30,288 nucleotides of DNA from Gemmatimonadota bacterium (GCA_002712305.1 PATE01000050.1:1-30288); one strand, 5' to 3'; counted from the first letter of the stretch, positions 1-8,706 are shown. Numbers and translations: made by a program. Notes: a model not told the origin generated them from the sequence alone.

Positions 1-105
1 CGCATCACCCCAGAAGGTCTTCGCCACCTCTCTGGTGATCTTGGCCAGATGGAGTGTCGGTTCGGGAGCTGCCACCCGTAGCCCCCCAACGTAACGATCA
101 GCCAT
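1..105 (-). CDS. N-terminus of an unknown protein, cut by the window edge
   Basis: An ATG on the minus strand at 105-103 opens a frame that stays open for 35 codons to the window edge. It begins Met-Ala-Asp-Arg-Tyr-Val-Gly-Gly. The ATG lies just inside the end of the GH125 gene, so the two genes overlap by eight bases, a pattern usual for translationally coupled genes in this window. The piece is too short to recognise a family. The position suggests it is the third gene of the aldo/keto reductase-GH125 operon. The alternative is that it is a chance frame, since 35 codons is not much. Confidence 0.5.
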   Translation of the reverse strand, partial: MADRYVGGLRVAAPEPTLHLAKITREVAKTFWGDA

Positions 106-1375
106 CGCCTCGTCGTCGCAGCCAGGTCAGAACGAACTCAGCGAAGATCGAATTCGCCCATGCGAACCACCCACGTGTAAATGTTGACGGATCGTCGGGG
201 TCGAACCCCTCGTGCATGAATCCCGTCCCACCGTCGGTGGCCTCGAGCATGTCCATCACACGGCCCATCTCTTCGATCGATGTGGCTGTCAGCCCCTGCA
301 TGGCCAACGCAATGTGCCAGACATACCCGTGCGGCGTATGAGGGCTACCAATGCCCTGAGCAACCCGGCCCTGATAGTAGTAAGGATTCGCCGAACTAAG
401 GACGAATCGACGAGTCGACAGATAAACGGGGTCATCGGCGGCGCAGTATCCCAGATAGGGCAGCGACAGCAGACTGGGGACGTTCGCATCATCCATGAGA
501 TGATGGTTGCCGAGGCCATCTGTCTCGTAGGCATAGATGAGGTTGCCGTCGTGTTCGACCTTCGCGTATTGATCAAGACCGGATTCGATGTCTGATCTGA
601 GATCACTCGCCCGTTGGGCCAATTCTTCGTCTGCCCAGACCTGCTCGGCCACGTCGCTCACGTGGGAAAGCACAACGGTGGCGAACATGTTGGAGGGAAC
701 CAGATAACCATAACGACAGGCGTCATCGCTTGGGCGGAAGCCAGACCAGGTCATTCCCGTGTGAGTCACCGGTGCCCCGAGCCCCCCGTCTACGAGGGTA
801 TCACTGGGCGGACAGTCGAATCGCTGGAACGTGTAAGGTGACTGCTCTCGGTGATGCTGTTCTGTTCGCCAGATCTGGAGAATCGTCTCGACGGCGCGCC
901 GAAACTCGTCATCGAAGATGCTCTCGTCACCAGTGGCCTTCCAATATCGCTGACTCAGCCAGAGCGGATAACAGAGCGAATCGATCTCATATTTTCGTTC
1001 CCACACCCAGGGATTGGTATCGGTCTCGTCCTTGGCCCATGCAGCACCACTGGCCTCCTCATTGAAGGCGTTCGCATAGGGGTCGATGTGGATGTATCGA
1101 ATTTGACGCTGAATGGCGCCTGCAATGAGATGGCGGAGCTCTTCGTCGGCGGCTGCCAGGTCGATGTAGGGAGACAGCTGCGCACTGGAATCGCGCAGCC
1201 ACATGGCCGGAATGTCTCCCGTAAAGACGTAGGTCGTGCCATCGTCGAGACGTTTCGTCGTCGTCTCGAGTGTATTCGGGAAACACTGGGCGAACATGGA
1301 CGCCAGCTTCGGGCGATCCTTGAGCTTCTCGGATACTTCCTCGCGGGTGTCTGAGACGATCTTGGGAAGATTCAT
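98..1375 (-). CDS. GH125 exo-alpha-1,6-mannosidase (former DUF1237)
   Basis: This 425-residue protein matches glycoside hydrolase family 125, metal-independent inverting enzymes that remove alpha-1,6-linked mannose from the non-reducing end of glycans. The hallmark stretch TGDIPAMWLRDSSAQ is at residues 52-66. The segment around Asp132 (KYEIDSLCYP) is where the family's general acid lies. The C-terminal HEGFDP followed by TRGWFAWANS is where the general base Glu is expected. Length is normal for the family. I see no signal peptide, so it probably acts in the cytoplasm on imported mannosides. It sits 15 bases after the aldo/keto reductase gene and overlaps the next gene at the left edge, so it is the middle gene of an operon. 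The ribosome binding site is weak, consistent with coupling. The family call is firm; the true substrate is inferred. Confidence 0.9.
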   Translation of the reverse strand: MNLPKIVSDTREEVSEKLKDRPKLASMFAQCFPNTLETTTKRLDDGTTYVFTGDIPAMWLRDSSAQLSPYIDLAAADEELRHLIAGAIQRQIRYIHIDPYANAFNEEASGAAWAKDETDTNPWVWERKYEIDSLCYPLWLSQRYWKATGDESIFDDEFRRAVETILQIWRTEQHHREQSPYTFQRFDCPPSDTLVDGGLGAPVTHTGMTWSGFRPSDDACRYGYLVPSNMFATVVLSHVSDVAEQVWADEELAQRASDLRSDIESGLDQYAKVEHDGNLIYAYETDGLGNHHLMDDANVPSLLSLPYLGYCAADDPVYLSTRRFVLSSANPYYYQGRVAQGIGSPHTPHGYVWHIALAMQGLTATSIEEMGRVMDMLEATDGGTGFMHEGFDPDDPSTFTRGWFAWANSIFAEFVLTWLRRRGDG

Positions 1376-1390
1376 CTTGGCGTGACGTGT

Positions 1391-2308
1391 TCAGACCTGC
1401 AACCGCGCCACCTCTTCTTCGCTGAGGGTATCGGCACCAGCTGCCGCATTCATCTCCGCCTGCTCAGGAGACTTAGCACCTGGGATCGCCACTGGAAGTG
1501 TGGGCTGAGAGATCACGTATTGCAGAGCTGTGCTCACCATCTGTGCCGGTTCGACGAGTTCACGAATCTTGTCGACCGTATCCATGCGCGTCTCGAAGGT
1601 ATCGCGCGCGTCACCACCCACGTTGTAGGTGCTGCGCACCTCGTCGTCGAAACGCGACTCCTTCGTATAGCGACCTGACAGAAGACCGCGAGCCAGGGGC
1701 CCACGAACCATCACGGCGATGCCCTGGGCAAGACAGTAAGGAAGCAGTTCTGCCTCGGGAGTACGATTGACGAGCGAGTAGTCCACCTGCACCACCTTGC
1801 AGCCCCCCTCGTGATTGAAGCGTTTCAGCAAGTCGAGATCGTTCGTCGAGATGCCGTAGTGCCGGAGACGACCCTCCTTCTGCAGTGCCTTGAACCCCTC
1901 CAGGTAGACTGACGGATCTTCGATGCCCCCGTCGTGGCAGAGCAGAACATCATGGTAGTCGGTCCGAAGGCGGTGAAGGGAGGCGTGGGCACACAGACGG
2001 ATCATATCGACGGTGGTCTTGGGGACCGCCTGCCCCGTGCGCGCACCCCAGTTTCCGATCTTGCTGACCACGTAGACGTTGTGACGGAAGCCAGCCATCG
2101 CCACGCCGAGTCGTTCTTCGGAAAGACCGTTGGGCACACCATACGACTCGGCTGCATCGAATAGATTCATGCCGTGATCGTAGGCGGCGCGCACAGTTGC
2201 CCACGCCGTCTTGTCGTCGAGGGCCCCCCACTGGTTCCCGATGTTCCAGGTACCCAGGCCGATGGTGGAAACTTGCCACCCTGTGCGGCCGAAATCACGA
2301 TATCGCAT
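1391..2308 (-). CDS. Aldo/keto reductase
   Basis: A 305-residue NADPH-dependent aldo/keto reductase with a TIM-barrel fold. The catalytic tetrad is visible: Asp51 and Tyr56 in LFDAAESYG, Lys83 in VVSKIG and His125 in LLCHDGG. The opening MRYRDFGRTGWQVSTIGLG is typical of the YajO/Tas-like, sugar-related branch. I chose the ATG at 2308 rather than the longer frame from 2368, because a strong Shine-Dalgarno stretch (GGGAGGGGAGGA) precedes it and family homology starts there. It is the first gene of the minus-strand operon with the GH125 mannosidase, so a sugar or sugar-lactone substrate is plausible. It is divergent from the MFS gene across a 95-base gap. Substrate unknown. Confidence 0.88.
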   Translation of the reverse strand: MRYRDFGRTGWQVSTIGLGTWNIGNQWGALDDKTAWATVRAAYDHGMNLFDAAESYGVPNGLSEERLGVAMAGFRHNVYVVSKIGNWGARTGQAVPKTTVDMIRLCAHASLHRLRTDYHDVLLCHDGGIEDPSVYLEGFKALQKEGRLRHYGISTNDLDLLKRFNHEGGCKVVQVDYSLVNRTPEAELLPYCLAQGIAVMVRGPLARGLLSGRYTKESRFDDEVRSTYNVGGDARDTFETRMDTVDKIRELVEPAQMVSTALQYVISQPTLPVAIPGAKSPEQAEMNAAAGADTLSEEEVARLQV

Positions 2309-2403
2309 GGGGTCCTCCCCTCCCTGTGGCGGAATGCAATCACCTGTGCCAGACCGCACCCGGCGCATCGTGCCACGCGGACGGCGTGTATATTCGGTGT
2401 CTC
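2309..2403. promoter_or_regulatory. Divergent promoter region, aldo/keto reductase and MFS genes
   Basis: This 95-base gap must hold the promoters of two divergent operons. A TATATT at 2389-2394 ends nine bases before the MFS ATG at 2404, and I see no Shine-Dalgarno between them. If it is the -10 box, the MFS message would be nearly leaderless. No clear -35 box is visible, so this is a weak call. Confidence 0.35.
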
Positions 2404-3783
2404 ATGGAGACGAACGACGACGCCTCACGGGCGCGACTGCGCCGCCTGCCCTTCGATCGCCCCGCGTGGCCATTTGCCGTTCGGAACGTGCCGTTCTTCT
2501 ACGGCTGGGTCGTCATGGTTGCCGGTACGATCGGAGTGCTGTGCAGCGCTCCTGGACAGACCGTTGGGGTGTCCGTCTTCACCGATCACCTGATGGCGGC
2601 AACGGGGCTGACACGGGTACAGCTCAGCCTGACCTATCTGGTCGGCACCTTGACCAGCGCGTTCCTGCTGCCAAGAGCGGGGAGAATATACGACCGCCTC
2701 GGGAGCCGCACCATGACGGTCGTGACAGCGTTGTCTATGGGCTGCGCCCTAATCCTGTTGAGCCAGATCGATGTGGCGATCCGCGCGGCGCACCATGCGC
2801 TGAGCGCCCTGCCTGCCGGCCTCTCGCTCCATGCGGCCGTCGCCTTCTCCGTCATGGCGTTGAGCTTCTTTGCTCTCCGATTCCTCGGTCAGGGCGTGCT
2901 CACCATGAGCAGCTCAAACATGATTCTCAAGTGGTTCGAGAAACGCCGTGGATTGGTCAGTGGCATCGTCGGTCTCCTCAGTTCCTTTGGGTTCTCTTCG
3001 GCGCCCGTTTTCTTCAATGAGCTGATCGAGGCGCACGGCTGGAAGGGGGCCTGGCTCCTGTTGGGATTGGGGATCGGTGTGGGTCTGACGATGCTGGCCG
3101 CCGTCGCCTATCGGGACAATCCGGAGGAGTGTGGCCTGCAGCCAGATGGCTTGAGCCGGGACCATCCAGACGGAACTACCGGGATGATCACCGGTGTTAG
3201 CCTTCAGCATGCTCGCCAGACCACGGCCTTCTGGATCTTCATCGCCGCCATGTTCATGTCGGGAATGGTGGGTACGGCGCTGCCGTTCCACGTCGTCGAT
3301 ATTCATGTGCAGGCGGGATTGGATCGTTCGGGGGCGATCGCCATGTTTCTGCCGGCCGCCATCATTGCCGTCATCGTTCATTTTACCGGCGGTTGGATCA
3401 GTGACCGGACCACTCTGCGGCCACACCTAGTCGTGTATCAGCTCGGCATGATCGCTACCAACGTGGGACTCGTATATCTCGACGAATCCTGGGGACGTCC
3501 GCTCATGATCACGGGCTACGGCATCCAGGGCGGCATGGCACGGCTTCTTTCCAGTGTTACGTGGCCACGTTACTATGGGCGCCGACACCTGGGTGCCATT
3601 CGCAGTTATGCCGTCGCCTTCGGTGTCGCGGCCAGTGCCCTCGGACCGACGTTGTTCGGTTTGTCGGCCGATTGGTTCGGCACCTATCACATCGCTGCCT
3701 GGGCCTGTATCGTCGCGCTTGTGATCTTGCTGCCACTGGCCCCCCTGGCGCGCGAATCCAGCATCGGGGAGACAAAGGAATGA
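2404..3783 (+). CDS. MFS transporter, monocarboxylate / oxalate-formate antiporter-like
   Basis: A 459-residue inner-membrane secondary transporter with about 12 hydrophobic segments. The segment FFYGWVVMVAGTIGVL near residue 30 is characteristic of the monocarboxylate transporter-like branch of the major facilitator superfamily. The loop between helices 2 and 3 carries a GRIYDRLGSR version of the MFS signature. I start it at the ATG at 2404, because the longer frame from 2197 runs backwards over the aldo/keto reductase promoter. Its stop overlaps the start of the HD-domain gene (ATGA), so the two are translationally coupled. The transported molecule may therefore be the substrate of that enzyme, for example an organophosphonate or an organic anion. 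That link is inferred from position only. Confidence 0.85.
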   Translation: METNDDASRARLRRLPFDRPAWPFAVRNVPFFYGWVVMVAGTIGVLCSAPGQTVGVSVFTDHLMAATGLTRVQLSLTYLVGTLTSAFLLPRAGRIYDRLGSRTMTVVTALSMGCALILLSQIDVAIRAAHHALSALPAGLSLHAAVAFSVMALSFFALRFLGQGVLTMSSSNMILKWFEKRRGLVSGIVGLLSSFGFSSAPVFFNELIEAHGWKGAWLLLGLGIGVGLTMLAAVAYRDNPEECGLQPDGLSRDHPDGTTGMITGVSLQHARQTTAFWIFIAAMFMSGMVGTALPFHVVDIHVQAGLDRSGAIAMFLPAAIIAVIVHFTGGWISDRTTLRPHLVVYQLGMIATNVGLVYLDESWGRPLMITGYGIQGGMARLLSSVTWPRYYGRRHLGAIRSYAVAFGVAASALGPTLFGLSADWFGTYHIAAWACIVALVILLPLAPLARESSIGETKE

Positions 3784-4346
3784 GCAAATCTGGCGACCAG
3801 ATCATCGACACGATATTTGCCCTGTTTTCTGAGCAGGCTCACCTGAGTTATGGAGAATCGGTGACCACCGTAGAGCACATGCTGCAGTGTGCCCACTTTG
3901 CTGCCGAAGAGACTGCCCATGGCACACTGGTTGCGTCGGCCCTGCTCCATGACATCGGTCATCTCGTACATGGGATGGATGAAGACATTGCCGAACAAGG
4001 GATCGATGGTCACCACGAAGATGCGGGTGCCGACTATCTTGCCCCATGGTTCGTGGCAGCCGTGACCGAACCGGCCAGGCTGCACGTTGCCGCCAAACGC
4101 TACCTGTGCACCGTCGATTCGACCTATGAGGCGGATCTGTCGCCTTCGTCGGTGCTCAGCCTGAAGTTGCAGGGCGGCCCCATGTCCGCCGCCGAAGTGA
4201 CATCCTTCGAAGGACTCGAGCACTGCGAAGACGCGGTTCGACTGCGTCGCTACGATGACCGAGGCAAGATTCCGGGCATGAAGACACAATCTCTGGAGAG
4301 CTTCAGGCCTGCTGTAGAGGCAAGCCTGCGAGCAGAATTCCGTTGA
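3780..4346 (+). CDS. PhnZ-like HD-domain mixed-valent diiron oxygenase
   Basis: A 188-residue HD-domain protein of the type found in phosphonate degradation operons. The family prototype PhnZ cleaves the C-P bond of 2-amino-1-hydroxyethylphosphonate to glycine and phosphate with a mixed-valent Fe(II)/Fe(III) pair. The iron ligands can be followed: His33, His57-Asp58 in LLHDIGH, His79, His102 in RLHVAAKRY, and an Asp at 159 or 160. Tyr24 and Glu26 fit the substrate-sensing pair near the N-terminus of PhnZ. The SLKLQGGPMS stretch is also family-typical. The start is the ATG overlapping the MFS stop, and the end overlaps the TTG start of mnmA. No PhnY or phosphonate ABC transporter is next to it. 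The family call is firm, but the substrate could differ. Confidence 0.85.
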   Translation: MSKSGDQIIDTIFALFSEQAHLSYGESVTTVEHMLQCAHFAAEETAHGTLVASALLHDIGHLVHGMDEDIAEQGIDGHHEDAGADYLAPWFVAAVTEPARLHVAAKRYLCTVDSTYEADLSPSSVLSLKLQGGPMSAAEVTSFEGLEHCEDAVRLRRYDDRGKIPGMKTQSLESFRPAVEASLRAEFR

Positions 4347-5398
4347 CCACAGCCGTCCTGCTTTCCGGCGGGGTCGACAGTTCTGTCGCGCTGCGTCTGC
4401 TACACGACGAGGGGGTTCCTGACCTTCGTGCCTTCTACCTGAAGGTCTGGCTGGAAGAGGAGGTCATGTCGTTTGCGGGGGACTGTCCGTGGGAAGAGGA
4501 CGTGTCTTTCGCCCGCGCCACGTGCGAGAGCCTGGGGGTCCCCTTGGAGATCGTCCCTCTCCAGACCGAATACCTTGAACACATTGTGGGACATGTACTG
4601 GCCGAACTCCGCGGCGGACGCACACCGAGCCCTGACGTGTTCTGCAACCGGCGGATCAAGTTCGGCGCCTTCCTCGATCGAGTGGAAGTGGATGTCGATC
4701 AGGTAGCGTCCGGTCACTACGCACGCGTCGTGTCAGATACACATGGTGCCCACCTGCACAGGGCACCCGATCCTGTTAAGGATCAGACCTATTTCCTCTC
4801 ACAGCTGACACAGCAACAGCTTGAAAAGATCCGCTTTCCCATCGGTGATCTGACGAAGGCCCAGGTCCGGCAGAAAGCGAGTGATTTTGCCTTGCCCGCC
4901 CGGGATCGCAAGGACAGCCAGGGGATCTGTTTTCTCGGCAAGATCGACTATCGCCAGTTCATCGAGTTCCACCTTGGACGGCGCACGGGATCGATCATCG
5001 ATATCGACGCTGGGAGCAAACTGGGTGAACATCACGGCTATTGGTTCTATACCATCGGCCAGCGCTACGGCCTGGGTCTGGCCGGGGGGCCGTGGTATGT
5101 GGTGGGTAAGTCCGTGGAAGAGAACGTCCTCTATGTCACGCACGGCGAGCACAGGCTTGAGCGGAGCAGGAATGCGCTAGACACAGAGGTGCCAAACTGG
5201 ATTTGTGAGACCCCTGCAGAAGGAGCGCTGCAGGTCAAGCTGCGTCATGGTCCTGAGCTTGCGAACTGCCACATACAGAACAATCCAGACGGCGGTCTTC
5301 ACATCAAGCTGGAAGAGGCGGATCCCGGTGTGGCCGCCGGGCAACATGCCGTTCTCTATTCGGGTGAACGGTGTCTTGGAGGCGCCATCATCCGCTGA
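4343..5398 (+). CDS. mnmA: tRNA-specific 2-thiouridylase MnmA
   Basis: MnmA uses ATP and a persulfide relay to thiolate U34 of the tRNAs for Lys, Glu and Gln. The 351-residue protein carries the PP-loop SGGVDSS at residues 8-14. The two catalytic cysteines are present: Cys101 in DVFCNRRIKFG and Cys196 in SQGICFLG. The central tRNA-binding domain and C-terminal beta-barrel give normal length. The insertion with CPWEED after strand 2 resembles the cyanobacterial, plastid and planctomycete-type enzyme more than the E. coli one. Translation appears to start at a TTG at 4343 overlapping the TGA of the HD gene, since the family N-terminus begins right there. Presence in an operon with a transporter and an HD oxygenase looks incidental. 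It is convergent with the dehydrogenase 15 bases on. Confidence 0.93.
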   Translation: MTTAVLLSGGVDSSVALRLLHDEGVPDLRAFYLKVWLEEEVMSFAGDCPWEEDVSFARATCESLGVPLEIVPLQTEYLEHIVGHVLAELRGGRTPSPDVFCNRRIKFGAFLDRVEVDVDQVASGHYARVVSDTHGAHLHRAPDPVKDQTYFLSQLTQQQLEKIRFPIGDLTKAQVRQKASDFALPARDRKDSQGICFLGKIDYRQFIEFHLGRRTGSIIDIDAGSKLGEHHGYWFYTIGQRYGLGLAGGPWYVVGKSVEENVLYVTHGEHRLERSRNALDTEVPNWICETPAEGALQVKLRHGPELANCHIQNNPDGGLHIKLEEADPGVAAGQHAVLYSGERCLGGAIIR

Positions 5399-5413
5399 GG
5401 AGCTGCCCGACGT

Positions 5414-6406
5414 TCAGGCCATCGTCTCGAGTCGTTCGGGGGTCACCTGGTAGTTGAGTGGCACACCCTCTTCCCACCGCCGGAAATCCTCGATCATGTA
5501 ATCGGCCATTCGCACGATCTCGTCATTCATCGACCCTGCGATATGGGTACTAAGATGGACGTTCGGCATCTCGTAAAATGGGCTTCCCTCTTCTGGGGGC
5601 TCAGGCATCGTAACATCGAGCAAGGCCGTCAGATCTGGACGTGCACTCCAGATCCGCATCATATCCGCCTCCACCACCTGCGCTCCGCGCCCTGTATTGA
5701 TGAAGGTCGCATCCGGCCGCAGCTGTTCTAGCAATCCACCGTGCAGCACACCCTGAAGCTCGGGCAAATTCGGCAGATGATTGCTCACCACGTAGGACTG
5801 GGCGAACAGCTCTTCCAATGAAACCTTTTCAACACCGAGTTGGGCCGCATCGTTGTCGGACAGAAAGGGGTCATGCACGACAACTCTCAGCACGAAGGGT
5901 CGCAGCAACTCGACGACGGCTCGCCCGACCATGCCCACACCGATGAGCCCCACCGTCTCGCCGAACACACCGGCCCCGCGATGAGCTGTGGATCGGGCGC
6001 TTGGGTCTGAGAAATCGCGCGTATTTCGGAAGTAGCCCTTGCAGGCTAGCAGAATTTGCGCGACGGTGAACTCGGCCACGGGAACCCCATTCGCCGCCCA
6101 TCCCGACACGACGGTGATGTCGCGCTCAAGCAAAGCGGGTGCGAAGGACTTGACCGACCCGGCCGCGTAGAACAGGGCACGATAATGGGGCATTGCATCG
6201 AGGGTTGCCGTGTCGAGGACAGGATATCCCCACGTTGAAAACACGACCTCTACATCCGACAACTCACCGAGGCGCTCCTGCACCTGTTCGGCCGTCAGCA
6301 CACCGGGTATGAGATCGCAGATCTGCGTCAGTTGTTCATACCGTCCACTGCCATATACCTCGAGGCATCGTTGTGGGTTGTCGTTGATGATGGCTGCTCG
6401 CTTCAT
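5414..6406 (-). CDS. D-isomer-specific 2-hydroxyacid dehydrogenase
   Basis: A 330-residue NAD(P)-dependent oxidoreductase of the phosphoglycerate dehydrogenase / hydroxyacid dehydrogenase family. The Rossmann motif GVGMVG is at residues 156-161. The catalytic triad is Arg240 in NTGRGAQV, Glu269 in DVTMPEPP and His288 in STHIAGS. It lacks any C-terminal ACT domain, so it is not a regulated SerA. An AGAAGGA-like ribosome binding site precedes the ATG at 6406. It stands alone on the minus strand, convergent with mnmA and divergent from the sirtuin. The family is widely expanded in sugar-acid users, which fits the other oxidoreductases here, but the substrate cannot be read from the sequence. Confidence 0.88.
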   Translation of the reverse strand: MKRAAIINDNPQRCLEVYGSGRYEQLTQICDLIPGVLTAEQVQERLGELSDVEVVFSTWGYPVLDTATLDAMPHYRALFYAAGSVKSFAPALLERDITVVSGWAANGVPVAEFTVAQILLACKGYFRNTRDFSDPSARSTAHRGAGVFGETVGLIGVGMVGRAVVELLRPFVLRVVVHDPFLSDNDAAQLGVEKVSLEELFAQSYVVSNHLPNLPELQGVLHGGLLEQLRPDATFINTGRGAQVVEADMMRIWSARPDLTALLDVTMPEPPEEGSPFYEMPNVHLSTHIAGSMNDEIVRMADYMIEDFRRWEEGVPLNYQVTPERLETMA

Positions 6407-6495
6407 GAATCCTTCTCTCGAAGAGATGACTCGCTCGGCTGCGGTCCTGGTCGTACACTGTCGCCTGCCAACCGGATCCTATCCAGGCGCTTGAT

Positions 6496-7275
6496 GTGAC
6501 ACCCTCAGAGCCTGCTCCGCAACTCGTCGAACACCTTGCGACGGCACGGCAAATCCTGCTGTTCACGGGCGCAGGGATCTCCACCACCAGTGGAATCCCC
6601 GATTTCCGGGGCCCCGATGGCGTGTGGAAGAGACGGCAGCCCGTCTATTTTGACGACTTCCTGCGGTCCGAGGCATCGAGGATTGAGCACTGGGACTTCA
6701 AGCTCGAAGGCTGGCCTGCTCTGCGCAATGCCCGGCCGACACCGGTGCACGAAGCCATTGTGCAATTGGAACAAGACGAACGAGTTGAAATGGTGGTCAC
6801 GCAAAACATCGATGGCCTGCACTCCCGTGCAGGAACGACTCCGGCCCGCCTTGTGGAGATCCACGGAACCAATACCCACGTCGAATGCCTGACCTGCGGC
6901 GATCGGAGCGAGCCAGATCCGCACTTCGAAGCCTTTGCCGATACCCGGATTCCTCCTCGCTGCACCTGCGGAGGTTTGCTCAAGCCAGCGACGATCAGCT
7001 TTGGACAGAACTTGATCGATAGCGATATGCAGCGCGCGCTGAACGCGACCGAAAGAGCTGACCTGGTCGTCGCTCTTGGATCGACGCTGTCCGTGTATCC
7101 GGCGGCCAACATCCCACTGACGGCGGCCGAGCGTGGTGTACCCTATGTCATCATCAATCAGGGCGAGACAGACCACGACCGCCTTCCAGGTGTCACCCTG
7201 CGACTTGAGGGAGATGTGCAGGAACTCTTCCCACCGTCAGTCACCAAGGCATTGGGTGACAGACCGGGTGCCTGA
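6496..7275 (+). CDS. cobB: Sir2-family NAD-dependent protein deacylase
   Basis: A 259-residue sirtuin that removes acyl groups from lysine using NAD. The NAD-binding motif is GAGISTTSGIPDFRGP (residues 25-40). TQNIDGLHSRAG (102-113) and the catalytic His123 in EIHGTNTHVE are present. Zinc is held by Cys131, Cys134, Cys156 and Cys158, a CxxC plus CxC pattern. The Tyr/Arg pair used by desuccinylase sirtuins is not evident where YFDDFLRSEA sits, so simple deacetylation is more likely. The start is a GTG at 6496, because the ATG at 6494 runs straight into a stop. A small unknown gene follows 30 bases later on the same strand. The symbol is a generic family label. Confidence 0.92.
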   Translation: MTPSEPAPQLVEHLATARQILLFTGAGISTTSGIPDFRGPDGVWKRRQPVYFDDFLRSEASRIEHWDFKLEGWPALRNARPTPVHEAIVQLEQDERVEMVVTQNIDGLHSRAGTTPARLVEIHGTNTHVECLTCGDRSEPDPHFEAFADTRIPPRCTCGGLLKPATISFGQNLIDSDMQRALNATERADLVVALGSTLSVYPAANIPLTAAERGVPYVIINQGETDHDRLPGVTLRLEGDVQELFPPSVTKALGDRPGA

Positions 7276-7305
7276 CTCACGTCCCTTCATGCGAAAGCCG
7301 CCAAG

Positions 7306-7641
7306 ATGATCATCCAGGATTTTCGTACTGGGGCCGTGGGCGACCACGCAGAAACGATCCCCTATCGGATCGGCGACTCGCAAGGTCATATGCTTCGACT
7401 CACCGAGGGCTCAACACGCCCGGTGAGTGTTCCGTGCTCCGTTCAGGGCCCGCACAGAATCCTGCTCGGATTTCGTGGTCCAAGCGGCATTCGCCTACGC
7501 CTGGCAGGTGAACCCTGGTATCGCTGTGTCGAAACCACGGTCCGCTGGAATGGCGATCGTGACCTTCTCGAAAGAGAATTTGGTCATCGGGTCGCAGGAT
7601 TGATGCCATCTCTGGAGAAGGCCCTGCGATTCAGTGACTAA
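7306..7641 (+). CDS. Small protein of unknown function
   Basis: A 111-codon frame with ATG start, 30 bases after the sirtuin gene and ending 34 bases before the convergent Gfo/Idh gene. It fills its gap neatly. The predicted protein is soluble, moderately basic, with no signal peptide or membrane segment. I do not recognise a family. A shorter frame on the opposite strand (7400-7609) competes with it, but position and length favour this one. It may be coexpressed with the sirtuin. Whether it is translated is uncertain. Confidence 0.5.
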   Translation: MIIQDFRTGAVGDHAETIPYRIGDSQGHMLRLTEGSTRPVSVPCSVQGPHRILLGFRGPSGIRLRLAGEPWYRCVETTVRWNGDRDLLEREFGHRVAGLMPSLEKALRFSD

Positions 7642-7675
7642 CGCCATCCTGCGTACACAGCCGGAAACTGACTGT

Positions 7676-8680
7676 TTACAGAGAGGGAATCTCGAGAAAC
7701 CGCCCGCCCTGAGCGGCCGATTCCTGGGCCATCAGACACGCCTGAGCCACGGCAAGCACGTCTCGTGTCGTGATGAAATGCTCGTCACCACGACTCCACG
7801 CTGTGATCATGTCCTGCACGAATCCTCCACCCTCGCCGGCCGGAAAATCGGGCCGATGCGGCTCGACCTGATCCGTGACCAGCAGTAGATCATCTTTGGC
7901 GTAGGCCCGTAAATGAGCCGATCCCTTCGTCCCCATCACGATGAAACGAGTGTCTCCGAAGGAGGGTGACTTCTGCGGGGTAAGCCAGTCGGCGGTAAGG
8001 GTTGCCAGCGAACCATCGCTCATCTGGAAAGAAGCCTGCACATGGTCCGCAAGAGGTGGATCGTCCGTGTATTTCCGGCAAGTTTCCAGGGCGTGCACGC
8101 CAACACATTCGGCACCAGTGAGCCAACGCACCTGATCGACGCCGTGACATGCCAGATCGTGGAAGGGACCCGTGTAGACACTGCGGTCGAAATACCAGGC
8201 AGGTGCTCCATCACGTGATGTTTTGTGCGGATGGGTGGAGATCATACTCACCAGATCTCCCAGTTCCCCTGCCGTAATGGCATTGCGTAGCGCGATGAAG
8301 GGTGGATGGCTGCGCGACGTGAACCACATGGACAACTTGATACCGCCAGATTGCACGGCACGACGAATCCTCTCCCAGTCGTCGAGAGTCCGGCACAGAG
8401 GTTTGTCGAGGAGCACGTGGACTCCCGCCGCAGCACACGCCTCTACCAGATCCGCCTTGCCCTCGTGGGTGATTCCTTCCATAACGACGTCGGGTTTTGC
8501 CTCGCTGAGCAGGCTCTCCACGCTCTCGAAGCGAGGGATCCTTCCTGGCTCCGTGTAGCGCTGGTAGAGGGCATCGTCGGCCTCCACGATCCCCACCAAC
8601 TCGGCTGAGGACGCCTGTCGGGCAGACTGCACCATCCCTGAGATGTGACCATCGTGCACACCGGCGATACCGATTCGCAT
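7676..8680 (-). CDS. Gfo/Idh/MocA-family oxidoreductase
   Basis: A 334-residue NAD(P)-dependent sugar or cyclitol dehydrogenase-like protein. The N-terminal Rossmann strand is MRIGIAGVHDGHISGM, where the usual GxGxxG is altered to G-V-H-D-G-H. The family's lysine motif is present as LLDKPLCRT (EKP variant), and the histidine segment as HDLACHGVDQV. The start is the ATG at 8680, preceded by AGAAGGAAG. The longer frame to 9007 would run deep into the nitroreductase. It follows the nitroreductase gene by 26 bases on the same strand, so the two probably form an operon. The altered glycine motif suggests a divergent subgroup or relaxed cofactor choice. Substrate unknown. Confidence 0.86.
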   Translation of the reverse strand: MRIGIAGVHDGHISGMVQSARQASSAELVGIVEADDALYQRYTEPGRIPRFESVESLLSEAKPDVVMEGITHEGKADLVEACAAAGVHVLLDKPLCRTLDDWERIRRAVQSGGIKLSMWFTSRSHPPFIALRNAITAGELGDLVSMISTHPHKTSRDGAPAWYFDRSVYTGPFHDLACHGVDQVRWLTGAECVGVHALETCRKYTDDPPLADHVQASFQMSDGSLATLTADWLTPQKSPSFGDTRFIVMGTKGSAHLRAYAKDDLLLVTDQVEPHRPDFPAGEGGGFVQDMITAWSRGDEHFITTRDVLAVAQACLMAQESAAQGGRFLEIPSL

Positions 8681-8706
8681 TGCGCTTCCTTCTGACGATG
8701 AGGGTG

